DNA of 64,000 bases from Streptacidiphilus rugosus AM-16 (GCF_000744655.1 NZ_JQMJ01000004.1:4278001-4342000); one strand, 5' to 3'. Positions 40,761 to 51,575 are shown, numbered from the stretch's first letter. Notes: generated from the letters alone by a model not told the origin. Made by a program: numbers and translations.

Positions 40761-42224
40761 TCATCGGCTGTGGGGTTGTTCAGTGGGGTAGCGGGTGTTG
40801 GGGGGTGGGGGTGTGTCGGGTGGTGGGACGGCTGTGGGTCTGCCGTTGCTCATTTCGAGTTCCCAGCCGGTGTGGTGGAGGTCGGTGTGGTGTTCTCCGC
40901 AGAGCAGGGCGAGGTTGTTCAGGCTGGTGTGGCCGCCGTCGGCCCAGTGGGTCAGGTGGTGGGCCTCGCACCAGGTGGGCGGCCTTGTGCAGCCGGGCCA
41001 GACGCAGTGCCGGTCCCGGGCGATGACCGCGTCCCGCAGGTGCGCGGGGACGGTGCGGGTGGCGCGGCCGATGGAGACCGGCTTGCCCTGGCCCTTGGTG
41101 AGGATCACCCGGAGCCGGCAGTCGCAGGACTCCTTACGGGCCTGCCACCGCGGCAACCGAAACCCCCGCGTGGAGGTGGCGACACCGACCGGGTGCAGCA
41201 ACCCCGACACATCGTCGTCGGCCGGGGACCCTTCGGGGTCGTCGTCGGTGAAGGTGGGGTGGGCGGGGCACTCCTCCCGCAGCGCGTCCAGGTCCGCGAT
41301 GACGGTGAAGTGGGGGCGCTGACCACCGGTGGTGGGCAGCTTGTCGCACCCGAGCGCGAGGTCGGCGACCGCCTCGAGGGCGTCGCCCATCCGCTCCGGA
41401 TGCGTCCGGGTCTCCCCCTCGACAGGGGTGCCCATCGCCGCCTCCAGCGCCACACGCAGCTTCTCCCCCGCCACCGCCGACAGCTCCGCCGTCAGCACCC
41501 AGAACGGGTCATCGCTGGTGCCGGTCTGCGACAGCCTCGCCGTGGAACGGAACAGCGCCGGGGCATCCTTCACCTGCGGCTCCTGCTCCTCCACCAGATG
41601 GGCACGGACCTGCCGGGCCGCCTGCTTCAACTGCCCCAGGTGGAGTTCCTTCGCCTGCCCGACCAGGAGATCTTCGGCCTGCTCCCGAGCCTGGGGGTCC
41701 TCCACGTCGGTGATCTCGTGGGCGATGACCTCCGCCTGGCTCCCCGACAGCTCTCCCGCCGCCTGCGCGGCGCGGACGGTGCGCAGGGTGTCCAGGCGGC
41801 GTGCGCGCTCGACGAGCTGCTTCGCCGCCCGGTCGCTCAACTGGCCGTGCGTCTGCAGGAACCCCTTCGCCGTCCGCGAACGCGTCGCCGCCACCGCACC
41901 CGTGCGGTCGAACACCGCCACCCGACGCGCCAGCTCCGCCCCCACCATCTCCTCGAAGCGGACCAGCGCGAGAAGCTGCTCGGCCTGGAACGGGGCACCG
42001 GCCGCGCACAGGGCGTCGTCGTCCTCCGCCGCCAACGCGGCCAGGAACGTCAGAGAAGAAGAGGGCAGGGTCCGCAGCGGCTCGGTGCTCGCAGCACGGG
42101 CCTGGCGGGAGCTTGAGGGGGTCAGGGGATCCGCACGGAACACGTCCCCCAGCGAGGCAGAAAACACCTCACCCATGGACGCATCTCCGTCTTCACACCC
42201 GCCCCCGAACATCGAGGCGTCCAT
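40761..42224 (-). CDS. DUF222 / 13E12-type HNH endonuclease domain protein
   Basis: An 487-residue protein with an N-terminal DUF222 helical region (QAEQLLALVRFEEMVGAELARRVAVFD, about 75-290) and a C-terminal HNH nuclease fold: CVWPGCTRPPTWCEAHHLTHWADGG, then LNNLALLCGEHHTDLH, with four Cys/His zinc-type positions and the H-N-H residues. This family is multi-copy in actinobacteria and often considered a selfish or transposon-associated repeat element; its role is unknown. The ATG at 42224 is chosen because GATAAT lies six bases upstream with no ribosome site (leaderless); an in-frame ATG at 42260 would place this -10 inside the gene. The C-terminal 25 residues are Pro/Thr-rich. Confidence 0.85.
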   Translation of the reverse strand: MDASMFGGGCEDGDASMGEVFSASLGDVFRADPLTPSSSRQARAASTEPLRTLPSSSLTFLAALAAEDDDALCAAGAPFQAEQLLALVRFEEMVGAELARRVAVFDRTGAVAATRSRTAKGFLQTHGQLSDRAAKQLVERARRLDTLRTVRAAQAAGELSGSQAEVIAHEITDVEDPQAREQAEDLLVGQAKELHLGQLKQAARQVRAHLVEEQEPQVKDAPALFRSTARLSQTGTSDDPFWVLTAELSAVAGEKLRVALEAAMGTPVEGETRTHPERMGDALEAVADLALGCDKLPTTGGQRPHFTVIADLDALREECPAHPTFTDDDPEGSPADDDVSGLLHPVGVATSTRGFRLPRWQARKESCDCRLRVILTKGQGKPVSIGRATRTVPAHLRDAVIARDRHCVWPGCTRPPTWCEAHHLTHWADGGHTSLNNLALLCGEHHTDLHHTGWELEMSNGRPTAVPPPDTPPPPNTRYPTEQPHSR

Positions 42225-42230
42225 AGAACA

Positions 42231-42236
42231 ATTATC
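42231..42236 (-). promoter_or_regulatory. -10 element of a leaderless DUF222/HNH transcript
   Basis: On the minus strand GATAAT ends six bases before the ATG at 42224, within an AT-rich patch (TTGATAATTGTTCT). No purine-rich ribosome site precedes that ATG. Confidence 0.5.
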
Positions 42237-42441
42237 AATCCCCGCCCACCCCGCCACCATGGCCCGTCGTGACTATCTTCCGAACACGAACGAGTTAGTC
42301 ATTCTGTTCGATTTGATCCACCATCACTCGCTCGCAGCAGTCCGGCAGGCGTTTCCGGCCCACTCACGGTTGTCTAGCCTCCATGGCGGGCGCCAGCGGC
42401 ACGGAGGTGGGGCCCCTGGCCCGTTGGGAGGGCGGACCGAC

Positions 42442-43866
42442 ATGAGCGCAGCACCCCACCATCGCCGCACGCCCTCGCCCGGGACCTCCCCCGTCGCCTC
42501 CCCCGTCACCTCCCCTTCCGCCACGGCCGCCACCTCCGCCGCCGCGTCGACGGAGCGTGGCCGGGCGGCGCGGAAGCGGCTGCGGCGCAGCGCGCTCGGT
42601 GACTGGGTGCCGGCCGACAACCGTGTCGACCCGATCGTGATCCTGGAGCACCAGGCCGCCAGCCGTGTGCCCGAACTGGTGCCGATCCGCTACAGCCGGA
42701 TGGCGGACTCCCGCTTCGCCTTCCTCCGCGGTGCGCCCGCGATCATGGCGGCGGATCTCGCGGCCGGACCGCACTCCGGCCTGGAGGTGCAGCTCTGCGG
42801 TGATGCCCACCTGTGCAACTTCGGGCTCTTCGCCGCGCCGGACCGGCAGCTCCTCTTCGACCTGAACGACTTCGACGAGACGCTGGCCGGCCCCTTCGAA
42901 TGGGACGTGAAGCGGCTCGCCGCGAGCGTCGCCGTCGCCGCGCGGCAGAACGGCGGGTCGGACGACGAGGCGGGCAGCGCCGCCCGTGCCGCCGCGCGTG
43001 GGTACCGGGAGGCGATGGGCAGCCTGGCGGGGCTGGGCGAGTTCGAGGTCTGGTACCGCCGCACGGACGTCGACGAACTGCTGAGTCTGACGCGCCGCAG
43101 GGCCGGGCGACGGCAGGTCGAGCAGACCTTCGCCCAGGCGCGCCGCAGGACCAGTCTCCAGGCACTGGAGAAGCTCACAGTCCTGGGGGCGGACGGCGAG
43201 CATCGGATCGTCGACGACCCACCCCTCGTCGAGCGCACGCCGCGCTCGGATCTGGCGGTGGTCCAGGAGGTGTTCGACGACTACCGCGCCAGTCTCCCGC
43301 CCGAGCTGCGCGTGCTGCTGGACCGTCACCGGCTGGTCGACACCGCGCGCAAGGTGGTCGGCGTGGGGAGCGTGGGCACCCGCTGCTTCATCGTGCTGAT
43401 GCAGGGCCGGCAGCACGGTGATCCCCTCTTCCTCCAGGTGAAGGAGGCGGAGGAGTCGGTGCTGGCACGCCATCTCGCGCCGAGTCCGCACCGGCACCAG
43501 GGGCGCAGGGTCGTCGCCGGGCAGCGGCTGCTCCAAGCCTCGGGCGACATCATGCTCGGCTGGGCGACCGGTCCCGAGGGCCGCTACTTCTACCTGCGTC
43601 AGCTGCGCGACATGAAGGGCGCCGCCGACGTGGAGACGCTGACCGGAGCGCAACTGCGACGCTACGCCGCGCTCTGCGGGCAGACGCTGGCGCGTGGGCA
43701 CGCCCGCTCGGGCGACCGGGTCGCGCTGGCCTCGTACCTGGGCTCGGGCGACGCCTTCGACCGGGCGATGGGCGAGTTCGCCCTGCGCTACGCCGAGCAG
43801 ACCGCCGCCGACCACCGGGCGCTGCTGCACGCGATCGAGACCGGTCGCGTGAGCGCCCCGTCCTGA
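42442..43866 (+). CDS. DUF2252 domain-containing protein
   Basis: A 474-residue cytoplasmic protein of the DUF2252 family, whose fold resembles aminoglycoside phosphotransferases. Visible family signatures: LCGDAHLCNFGLFAAPDR, FDLNDFDETLAGPFEWDVKRLAAS, and ATGPEGRYFYLRQLRDMKG. The D-x-H-x-x-N and DFD elements could act as the catalytic and metal-binding residues of a small-molecule kinase, but no activity is known. The N-terminal 45 residues are Ser/Pro/Thr-rich. GGGAGGG precedes the ATG at 42442; in-frame sequence runs back to 41329 but lies inside the opposite DUF222 gene. Confidence 0.88.
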   Translation: MSAAPHHRRTPSPGTSPVASPVTSPSATAATSAAASTERGRAARKRLRRSALGDWVPADNRVDPIVILEHQAASRVPELVPIRYSRMADSRFAFLRGAPAIMAADLAAGPHSGLEVQLCGDAHLCNFGLFAAPDRQLLFDLNDFDETLAGPFEWDVKRLAASVAVAARQNGGSDDEAGSAARAAARGYREAMGSLAGLGEFEVWYRRTDVDELLSLTRRRAGRRQVEQTFAQARRRTSLQALEKLTVLGADGEHRIVDDPPLVERTPRSDLAVVQEVFDDYRASLPPELRVLLDRHRLVDTARKVVGVGSVGTRCFIVLMQGRQHGDPLFLQVKEAEESVLARHLAPSPHRHQGRRVVAGQRLLQASGDIMLGWATGPEGRYFYLRQLRDMKGAADVETLTGAQLRRYAALCGQTLARGHARSGDRVALASYLGSGDAFDRAMGEFALRYAEQTAADHRALLHAIETGRVSAPS

Positions 43867-43902
43867 CCCGCGCCCGTGCGCTGCACGATCACCGCACCCG
43901 GC

Positions 43903-44790
43903 TCAGGGCCGACCCGCCTCCGTGCGGGCCAGGTCCTGAAGGCCGACCACACGCAGCAGTTCCAGCCGCTCCGCCGAGACGCTGCCCGCCACCGCCGTGT
44001 AGACCAGCAGCCGCTGCTCACCACCGTCGTTCACCAGGACCTCGCACGCCAGCTCCAGCTCACCCACCACCGGGTGCTGGATGCGCTTCACGTCGCTGCG
44101 CCGCTGTGCGACGTCGTGCTCCGCCCAGAGCATGGCGAACTCCGCGGAGCTGGCCAGCAGCCGCTCCACCAGCCGCGCCGCGCGCCGGTCCTCGGGACGT
44201 GCGGCGGCGACCGCGCGCAGATGGGCGACGTGGGAGCGCCCCAGGCGCTCGTGGTCCTCCTGCGGGATGAGGGCACGGGACTCCGGCTCGGTGAACCAGC
44301 GGAGGACGATGTTCCGTGAAGCGGCCGACCGGGCCGCGCTGTCTCCCCAGAGTGCCTTGGCCATCGCGTTCTGCACCAGGATGTCGCCGAGGTCCGAGAT
44401 GACCTGGGCGGGGGTGTCCCAGAGGCGGTCCAGGATCAGCAGCAGGCCGGGGCGGACGTGGTCCGCGACGGAGTGGCGGGCCGGTGGCTGCTGGCCGGCC
44501 AGATGGAAGAGATGGTCGCGTTCGTCGGCGCTCAGCCGCAGGGCGCGGGCCAGCGCGCCGAGCAGCTGCGCTGAAGGTCTCGGACCGCGCTGCTGCTCGA
44601 GCCGGGTGTAGTAGTCCACCGACATCCCCGCCTGCGCCGCCACCTCCTCACGGCGCAGCCCCGGCGTCCGCCGACGCGCACCGTCGGGCAGACCAAGATC
44701 GGCGGGGCTCAGGCGAGTGCGGGAGCGGCGCAGGAAGTCGGCCAGTCCGGGGCGGTTCATGCGGTCGGTGCCATCCATGCCTACCAGCAT
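43903..44790 (-). CDS. XRE family regulator with MmyB-like ligand domain
   Basis: A 295-residue regulator. The N-terminal helix-turn-helix (LADFLRRSRTRLSPADLG, then PGLRREEVAAQAGMSVDYYTRLEQQRG) spans residues about 15-85. The rest is the PAS-like MmyB domain (VRPGLLLILDRLWDTPAQVISDLGDILVQNAMA), which in relatives binds fatty-acid-like ligands. It usually controls a divergent dehydrogenase, as here. The ATG at 44790 has GGAGGAG five bases upstream; later in-frame ATGs (44778, 44760) have weaker sites. A perfect 12-bp inverted repeat lies just above the ribosome site. Confidence 0.9.
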   Translation of the reverse strand: MLVGMDGTDRMNRPGLADFLRRSRTRLSPADLGLPDGARRRTPGLRREEVAAQAGMSVDYYTRLEQQRGPRPSAQLLGALARALRLSADERDHLFHLAGQQPPARHSVADHVRPGLLLILDRLWDTPAQVISDLGDILVQNAMAKALWGDSAARSAASRNIVLRWFTEPESRALIPQEDHERLGRSHVAHLRAVAAARPEDRRAARLVERLLASSAEFAMLWAEHDVAQRRSDVKRIQHPVVGELELACEVLVNDGGEQRLLVYTAVAGSVSAERLELLRVVGLQDLARTEAGRP

Positions 44791-44806
44791 CGTCGCTCCT
44801 CCCGCC

Positions 44807-44837
44807 CTGATCCAGGGAGTGCCGATCCCTGGATCAG
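44807..44837. promoter_or_regulatory. Perfect 12-bp inverted repeat operator between XRE regulator and epimerase
   Basis: CTGATCCAGGGA (44807-44818) and TCCCTGGATCAG (44826-44837), seven-base spacer. The site lies 17 bp upstream of the regulator start on its strand and 134 bp upstream of the divergent epimerase gene, as expected for an autoregulated switch. Confidence 0.8.
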
Positions 44838-44906
44838 CAGGTCTCTGCCGTTCCCTGTCCACACGCCGCAGGCTGAAGTCACCGAGGAGCCCGCGCACAG
44901 CGGATC

Positions 44907-44947
44907 GCGGACAGCGGACAGCGGACAGCGGACAGCGGACAGCGGAC
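44907..44947. repeat. 7-bp tandem repeat in the epimerase leader
   Basis: GCGGACA is repeated six times with almost no variation (last copy lacks the final A), ending 23 bp before the ATG at 44971. Slippage here could change promoter-to-start spacing. Confidence 0.9.
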
Positions 44948-44970
44948 GAGACGGAGAACGAGGGAACACC

Positions 44971-45834
44971 ATGACGATGACGACGACGATTCTGGTCACC
45001 GGCGCGACGGGGCAGGTCGGGCGGCGGTTCGTGCCGCGGCTGCTGCAGTGGGCGGCGGCGGGTGAGACGGTCCGGGTGCTGGTGCGGGACGAGGAGCGCG
45101 CAGCGCGGTTCACCACGCTGGGCGCGGAGGCGGTGATCGGCGATCTGCGCGAGGCCGGGAGCAGGAAGCGCGCGTTGGACGGCGTGGACGCGGTGGTGAA
45201 CGTGGCCGCAGCCTTCCGGGGCGTGCCCGAGGCGGAGTCCTGGGCGGTCAACCGCGACGCCGCTGTGGCGCTGGGGCACGAGGCCGTCGAGGCCGGGGTG
45301 CGGCGCTTCGTGCAGACGAGCACGAACCTGGTCTACGGCGCGGGCCGCGGCCGTCCTGCCGAGCCCACGGACGAGCTGCGGCCGGAGAGCGGTTGGGGCG
45401 TCTACCCCACCACCAAGGCGGAGGCCGAGGCGGGCCTGGCCGCCGTCCCCGGCCTGAACCCGGTGGTCGTGCGGCTCGCCTTCGTCTACGGGGAGGGTGA
45501 CCCGCACCTGGCGCAGGCGGCGCACTTCATCGCCGACTGGCCGGCCCACAAGCGCCTGCCGATGGTCCACCACGCCGACGTGGCCCAGGCCCTGCACCGG
45601 GCGCTGCGCACGCCGGGCATCGAGGGACGCGCGTTCAACGCGTCCGACGACGCCCCGGTCACCGCCTGGGACCTGCACCGCCTCAACCGGACGGCCTTCC
45701 CGCCCGCGAACGCCGACGCGGTCGACCCCGATCCCTGGAACGGCATCGCGGACAACCTGTCGCTCCGCGACGAGCTCGGCTGGCGTCCCCTCTACCCGTC
45801 CGTCTGGACCGCCCGCGACGCCGGGGCCCTGTGA
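44971..45834 (+). CDS. NAD-dependent epimerase/dehydratase family protein
   Basis: Extended SDR of 287 residues, cytoplasmic. N-terminal NAD(P) motif TGATGQVG at about 10-17, catalytic Y-x-x-x-K as YPTTK near residue 149 with the preceding Ser in QTSTNLVYGAG, and the C-terminal substrate half. The substrate is unknown. It is divergent from the XRE regulator and separated by an inverted-repeat operator and a 7-bp microsatellite, so it is the likely regulated target. GAGAACGAGG precedes the ATG at 44971. Confidence 0.88.
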   Translation: MTMTTTILVTGATGQVGRRFVPRLLQWAAAGETVRVLVRDEERAARFTTLGAEAVIGDLREAGSRKRALDGVDAVVNVAAAFRGVPEAESWAVNRDAAVALGHEAVEAGVRRFVQTSTNLVYGAGRGRPAEPTDELRPESGWGVYPTTKAEAEAGLAAVPGLNPVVVRLAFVYGEGDPHLAQAAHFIADWPAHKRLPMVHHADVAQALHRALRTPGIEGRAFNASDDAPVTAWDLHRLNRTAFPPANADAVDPDPWNGIADNLSLRDELGWRPLYPSVWTARDAGAL

Positions 45835-45975
45835 CGCAGAACCTGCACCGCACAACCCCGCACCGCACAGCCTCGACCGCGCAGCCCCGCACCGAGAAGC
45901 TCCGTGACGCGCAGCTCCGCACCGCGCCGCCCTGCACCGCGAAGCACCACGCGACGCAGCCCCGTGACGGGGTAA
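45835..45975. repeat. Degenerate tandem repeat region after a stop codon
   Basis: About nine decayed units of 12-17 bp built on CGCAGCCCCGCACCG and CTCCGTGACG motifs fill the gap between two convergent genes, starting at the epimerase stop. No hairpin as strong as others in the window was seen here. Confidence 0.45.
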
Positions 45976-45989
45976 CCCGAAGTCGTCGC

Positions 45990-46763
45990 TCACCCCATGG
46001 CCACCGGCCGGAAGTGCGTCGTCAGCCGACCGTCCTCGTCGATCACATGGAACAGCAGCCCCGGCGGGACGTCCGCGAGCACCGCGGACGTACGGCCCGG
46101 ACCGTGCTCCCAGGGGAGCCGCAGGGTCGAGACGACGCCCGGCGCCACCAGCAGCGGGCGGCCGGCGAAGGTCGTGGCGACCGGCGCGTGGGCGTGCCCG
46201 CACACGAAGGCGAGCAGGTGCGGATGCCGCTCCGCGACGGCGGCCAGCCGCTCCTCGCCGAACTGCCGGATGGAGTCGGTGAACCGGCTCTGTACGGTGA
46301 CCGGCGGATGGTGGAACCCCACCAGCACCGGCACCGTCCGCGGGGTCCGGGTGAGCAGCTCGTCGAGCCAGGCGAGCGTGGCGTCCTCCAGCAGCCCGTG
46401 GTGTTCGCCGGGGACGGAGGAGTCGCACAGGGCGACGACGAAGCGGTCCGTCTCCAGCGCCTGGTTCACCGGCCCTCCTGACGGCGCTTCACCGAGCAGT
46501 CCCTCCCGGAAGGGGGCGCGCGCGTCGTGGTTCCCGGGGCAGACCAGCACCGGGTGACGTGAGGTCAGCAGCCTGCGCGCCCGCGCGTACTCCTCCGGCG
46601 CGGCGTGGTCGGCGATGTCCCCGGTGACCAGGACCGCGTCGAGGTCGTAGGGCAGTCGCTCCAGATAGTCCATCACCGCCCGCGTCCGCGCGACACTGTG
46701 CCGCTCGGCCTTCCTGCCGCCCGCGTCGAGGTGGATGTCGCTCAGATGCGCGATAACGATCAT
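45990..46763 (-). CDS. Metallophosphoesterase, CpdA-like (3',5'-cyclic nucleotide phosphodiesterase type)
   Basis: A 257-residue calcineurin-like enzyme. All five metal blocks are present in order: HLSDIHLD near the N-terminus, VTGDIADH, CPGNHDAR, a HH in VGFHHPPV, and CGHAHAP. This is typical of class III cyclic nucleotide phosphodiesterases such as CpdA, but phosphodiesters of other kinds are possible. Start at the ATG at 46763 with the first motif only seven residues in. No adenylate cyclase is nearby; the encapsulin cyclic-nucleotide-like domain 27 kb away is probably unrelated. Confidence 0.88.
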   Translation of the reverse strand: MIVIAHLSDIHLDAGGRKAERHSVARTRAVMDYLERLPYDLDAVLVTGDIADHAAPEEYARARRLLTSRHPVLVCPGNHDARAPFREGLLGEAPSGGPVNQALETDRFVVALCDSSVPGEHHGLLEDATLAWLDELLTRTPRTVPVLVGFHHPPVTVQSRFTDSIRQFGEERLAAVAERHPHLLAFVCGHAHAPVATTFAGRPLLVAPGVVSTLRLPWEHGPGRTSAVLADVPPGLLFHVIDEDGRLTTHFRPVAMG

Positions 46764-46880
46764 GCGGCCACCCTACGGAGCCCCGCCGACGACGAGCCAA
46801 CGGGTGCCGACGGACCGAACGGGCGCGGACCACCCGCCTGGGGGATCGTCGGGGCCCACCGCTGCTGCGACGCTTCTGCC

Positions 46881-47579
46881 ATGGAGCTGAGCACCGCGCC
46901 CGGTGACGCCGTCGCCGTGCTCGCGGCGCGGTTGGAGGCGGCCGTTCTCGGGCTGCCGCCGAAGGACGGGGTGGGGGTCTTCGGCGGGATGTACCTCCAG
47001 GTGACGGAGGCGGTCGGGCGGCGTCTCGGCGAGGACGGCTACTTCCGGGGTCCGGCCGAGGTGGCGCGGCTCAGCACGCTCTTCGCGGAGCGCTTCCTCG
47101 ACGCGCTGGCGGCCCCGCTGCCGCCCGCCTGCTGGCGGCCGCTGCTGGCGCTGCGGCGTCATCCCGGCATCCTGCCGGTGCAGTTCGCCCTCTCGGGGAT
47201 GAACAGCCACATCGAGCACGACCTGCCGCTCGCGGTCGTCGACAGCTGCCTCAGCCTCGGCTGCGCGCCGGAGGCGCTGGCCCCCGACTTCCACCGGATC
47301 AACGACCTGCTCGCGGCCGTCGAGGACCGGATCCGTGAGGAACTCGCACCGCTCCCGCAGGACCTGGACGTGGCCGATCCGCTGCTGCACCTGCTCGGCT
47401 CGTGGAGCATCGACGCCGCCAGGGACGCGGCCTGGGTGTCCGCCCGGATGCTCTGGGACCTGCGGGCGCGCCCCGACGCCTACGCGGCCGCCGCGGCGGC
47501 GCTGGACCGCTCGACCGGAATGGTCAGCCGCTGCCTGCTCACTCCCCTCGGGGAGATGAGCCGACAGCGGCCGGCCTGA
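46881..47579 (+). CDS. DUF5995 family protein
   Basis: A 232-residue helical protein resembling the actinobacterial DUF5995 family. Conserved-looking segments: DGVGVFGGMYLQVTEAVG, FALSGMNSHIEHDLPLAVV (His residues reminiscent of a metal site), PDFHRINDLL, and RDAAWVSARMLWDLR. The family function is unknown. Start at the ATG at 46881; no convincing ribosome site was found. It is divergent from the phosphodiesterase gene and convergent with guaB1. Confidence 0.75.
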   Translation: MELSTAPGDAVAVLAARLEAAVLGLPPKDGVGVFGGMYLQVTEAVGRRLGEDGYFRGPAEVARLSTLFAERFLDALAAPLPPACWRPLLALRRHPGILPVQFALSGMNSHIEHDLPLAVVDSCLSLGCAPEALAPDFHRINDLLAAVEDRIREELAPLPQDLDVADPLLHLLGSWSIDAARDAAWVSARMLWDLRARPDAYAAAAAALDRSTGMVSRCLLTPLGEMSRQRPA

Positions 47580-47603
47580 TCACCTTCTCGTCGCGTCAGC
47601 GCG

Positions 47604-49085
<1,482 letters not shown>

Positions 49086-49118
49086 TCAGCGCGGTTCATG
49101 GCGCAACGCTACAAGGCG

Positions 49119-49138
49119 GCGGGCCGAAAACGGCCCGC
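49119..49138 (-). terminator. Short hairpin between rpe and guaB1
   Basis: GCGGGCCG (49119-49126) pairs with CGGCCCGC (49131-49138) around an AAAA loop, 51 bases past the rpe stop. Confidence 0.6.
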
Positions 49139-49189
49139 ACCTCGTAGGATCGTCCAAATCGAGTTGTAGCTATGCACAAGGCATGATCG

Positions 49190-49873
49190 TCAGACCCGGC
49201 GAACCCAGGGTGCGCTGTCGGTTGCGGCCTGCGCGTCGGCCCGCAGCGCCTCGATCGCGGCGGCCGGGTTGTCCGCACCGTACACGGCCGAGCCGGCGAC
49301 GAAGACGTCCGCGCCCGCGTCGGCGCAGCGCTCGATGGTGGACGCGGAGACGCCGCCGTCGACCTGGAGCCAGAGCTGCAGCCCGTGCCGGTCGATCAGC
49401 TGCCGGGTGCGGCGGATCTTGGGCAGCATGATGTCGAGGAAGGACTGACCGCCGAAGCCGGGCTCGACCGTCATGATCAGCACCATGTCCAGCTCGGGCA
49501 GCAGGTCCTCGAAGGGCTCGATGGGGGTGGCCGGCTTGAGCGCCATGGACGCCCGTGCGCCGAGGGCGCGCAGGTCGCGCGCGAGCCTGACCGGCGCGGC
49601 GGCGGCCTCGGCGTGGAAGGTCACCGAGCCCGCGCCCGCCTCCGCGTACTGCGGGGCCCAGCGGTCAGGGTCGTCGATCATCAGGTGGCAGTCGAGCGGG
49701 ATGTCCGTGGCCTTGCGCAGCGACTCGACGATCGGCAGGCCGAGCGTCAGGTTCGGCACGAAGTGGTTGTCCATCACGTCCACGTGCAGCCAGTCGGCCC
49801 CGCGCACGGCCTCCGCCTCCTCGGCGAGCCGGGCGAAGTCGGCGGACAGGATGCTGGGACAGATCTGGGGCAT
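49190..49873 (-). CDS. rpe: Ribulose-phosphate 3-epimerase
   Basis: Interconverts ribulose 5-phosphate and xylulose 5-phosphate in the pentose phosphate pathway. A TIM barrel of 227 residues. It shows the [13 protein letters not shown] start, [14 protein letters not shown] (catalytic Asp and metal His), [24 protein letters not shown], and VDGGVS with the second catalytic Asp. The ATG at 49873 directly starts the conserved motif; a GTG three codons upstream (49882) is less likely. Downstream of rsmB in the usual actinobacterial order. Confidence 0.95.
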   Translation of the reverse strand: MPQICPSILSADFARLAEEAEAVRGADWLHVDVMDNHFVPNLTLGLPIVESLRKATDIPLDCHLMIDDPDRWAPQYAEAGAGSVTFHAEAAAAPVRLARDLRALGARASMALKPATPIEPFEDLLPELDMVLIMTVEPGFGGQSFLDIMLPKIRRTRQLIDRHGLQLWLQVDGGVSASTIERCADAGADVFVAGSAVYGADNPAAAIEALRADAQAATDSAPWVRRV

Positions 49874-50045
49874 CTCACGCACTCTCGTTCAGACCAGGAC
49901 GGAACTTGCGACGGGAACCTGCGACAGAAGGGGGCCGCACGACCCCCTCCGGGCCATCATGCCGCACCCGGGCCGTCGGCCCGAACTGCCGAGCGAGCCA
50001 GCGGACGGAGGTGCGACCCCTGCGGCCGTGCGGCCGACCGGACGG

Positions 50046-51575
50046 CTACTTCCGGCGCAGCAGCGCGAGGTACATCGCGTCCGTGCCGTGGAGATGCGGC
50101 CAGAGCTGGATGTCCGGGCCCTCGCCCAGGTCCGGCACGCCGGGCAGCAGCGGACGGGCGTCGATCCACTCGACGTCGTCGCGGTCCTTGAGGACGTCGT
50201 TGACGACGACCCTGGTCTCGGCCAGGTGCGGCGAACAGGTCGCGTAGCCGACGACCCCGCCCGGACGGGTGGCCTCGATGGCCGAACGGAGCAGCGCCCG
50301 CTGGAGCGGCGCGAAGTTCGCGACGTCGGCCGGGCGGCGACGCCAGCGCGACTCGGGGCGGCGGCGCAGCGCGCCGAGGCCGGAGCAGGGGACGTCGACC
50401 AGCACCCGGTCGAAGGCAGCGGGCCTCCAGGCGGGACGGGTGCCGTCGGCGGTGATCACCACGTAGGGGCCGGGGTTGCCGTCGAGCGCCCGCGCGACCA
50501 GGCGGGCGCGGTGCGGCTGTGCCTCGGACGCCACCAGGGCCGCGCCGCGCTCGGCGGCCAGCGCGCCGAGGAGGGCCGCCTTGCCGCCGGGGCCCGCGCA
50601 GCCGTCGAGCCAGACCGCGTCGCTCCCGCCGGCCAGCGGGGCGGCGGCGAGGGCGGCGGCGACCAGCTGGCTGCCCTCGTCCTGCACACCGGCGCGGTTC
50701 TCGCGCACGGCCTTGAGGTCGGCCGGGTCGCCGCCCTCGGCGAGCCGGAGCGCGTAGGGCGACCACCGGCCGGGCTCGGTCACACCGCCCGAAGCCTCAC
50801 GGTCCCCGTCACGGTCACCGTCGCCGCCCGTGTCCGTGTCCGCGTTCGCCGTGTCGGCGTCGCGCTCCAGGGCGTCGCGGAGCTCCTCGACCGTCGAGCG
50901 GCCGGGGCGGGCGACCAGGGTGACGGCCGGGCGCTCGTTGTCGGCGGCGAGCAGCTGCTCCATCGCGGTGCGGCCGGCGGACTGCGGCTGCCAGACTCCG
51001 AGGGAGTCCCACAGCGCGGAGACGACCCACCGCGGGTGCGAGAAGAGGACGCCGAGGTGCTCCTCCGCGTCGTCCTCGTAGGGCGGGGCGACCTGCTCCA
51101 GCCAGGTGTCCAGGTCGTGCTGGGAGATCTTGCGCAGCACCGCGTTGACGAACTTCGCCGGGCCCTCGGTGAGCACGGTCCTGGCCAGGTCGACGGTGGC
51201 CGAGACCGCGGCGTGGGTCGGGATCCGGGTGGCCAGCAACTGGTGCGCACCGAGCGAGATGACGTCCAGCACCGGCGGGTCGATCCGGCTGAGCGGACGG
51301 TCGACGCAGGCGGCGATGATCGCGTCGTAGCTGCCGCGCATCCGGAGCGTGCCGTAGACGAGCTCGGTGGCGAAGGCGGCGTCGCGGCGGGTGAAGTTCA
51401 CGTCCTGCTCGGCCTTGCGCAGCAGCGCGGGAAGCACCAGGTTGGCGTACGCGTCGCGCTCGTCGACGGCGCGGAGGGCGTCGAAGGCGACGCGGCGGGC
51501 CGGGTCCTGCGCGGGCTTGCGGTAGGGGCGCTTCTTCGCCGGGGCCTTGGGCGCGTTGCGGGAAGGGGTGGTCAT
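50046..51575 (-). CDS. rsmB: RsmB/NOP family 16S rRNA m5C methyltransferase
   Basis: SAM-dependent methyltransferase that makes m5C (at 967 in E. coli numbering) in 16S rRNA. 509 residues. A NusB-like RNA-binding N-terminal domain (about 25-165, with RRVAFDALRAVDERDAYANL) precedes the Rossmann domain: motif I LDGCAGPGGKAALL, catalytic motif IV VDVPCSGLG and motif VI YATCSP, both bearing the Cys pair. A low-complexity insertion of Asp/Gly/Arg residues lies near 240-265. The ATG at 51575 is the natural start. A 257-bp gap separates it from fmt. Confidence 0.93.
   Translation of the reverse strand: MTTPSRNAPKAPAKKRPYRKPAQDPARRVAFDALRAVDERDAYANLVLPALLRKAEQDVNFTRRDAAFATELVYGTLRMRGSYDAIIAACVDRPLSRIDPPVLDVISLGAHQLLATRIPTHAAVSATVDLARTVLTEGPAKFVNAVLRKISQHDLDTWLEQVAPPYEDDAEEHLGVLFSHPRWVVSALWDSLGVWQPQSAGRTAMEQLLAADNERPAVTLVARPGRSTVEELRDALERDADTANADTDTGGDGDRDGDREASGGVTEPGRWSPYALRLAEGGDPADLKAVRENRAGVQDEGSQLVAAALAAAPLAGGSDAVWLDGCAGPGGKAALLGALAAERGAALVASEAQPHRARLVARALDGNPGPYVVITADGTRPAWRPAAFDRVLVDVPCSGLGALRRRPESRWRRRPADVANFAPLQRALLRSAIEATRPGGVVGYATCSPHLAETRVVVNDVLKDRDDVEWIDARPLLPGVPDLGEGPDIQLWPHLHGTDAMYLALLRRK

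Noticed and set aside
40761-42224. DUF222/HNH gene as an intein, intron or transposase
   Set aside because: No host protein halves, no terminal inverted repeats and no target duplications flank it; the HNH domain is at the end of a stand-alone family protein.
42261-42441. LexA/SOS box upstream of DUF2252
   Set aside because: GAAC and GTTC words occur but not with the four-base spacing of the actinobacterial consensus.
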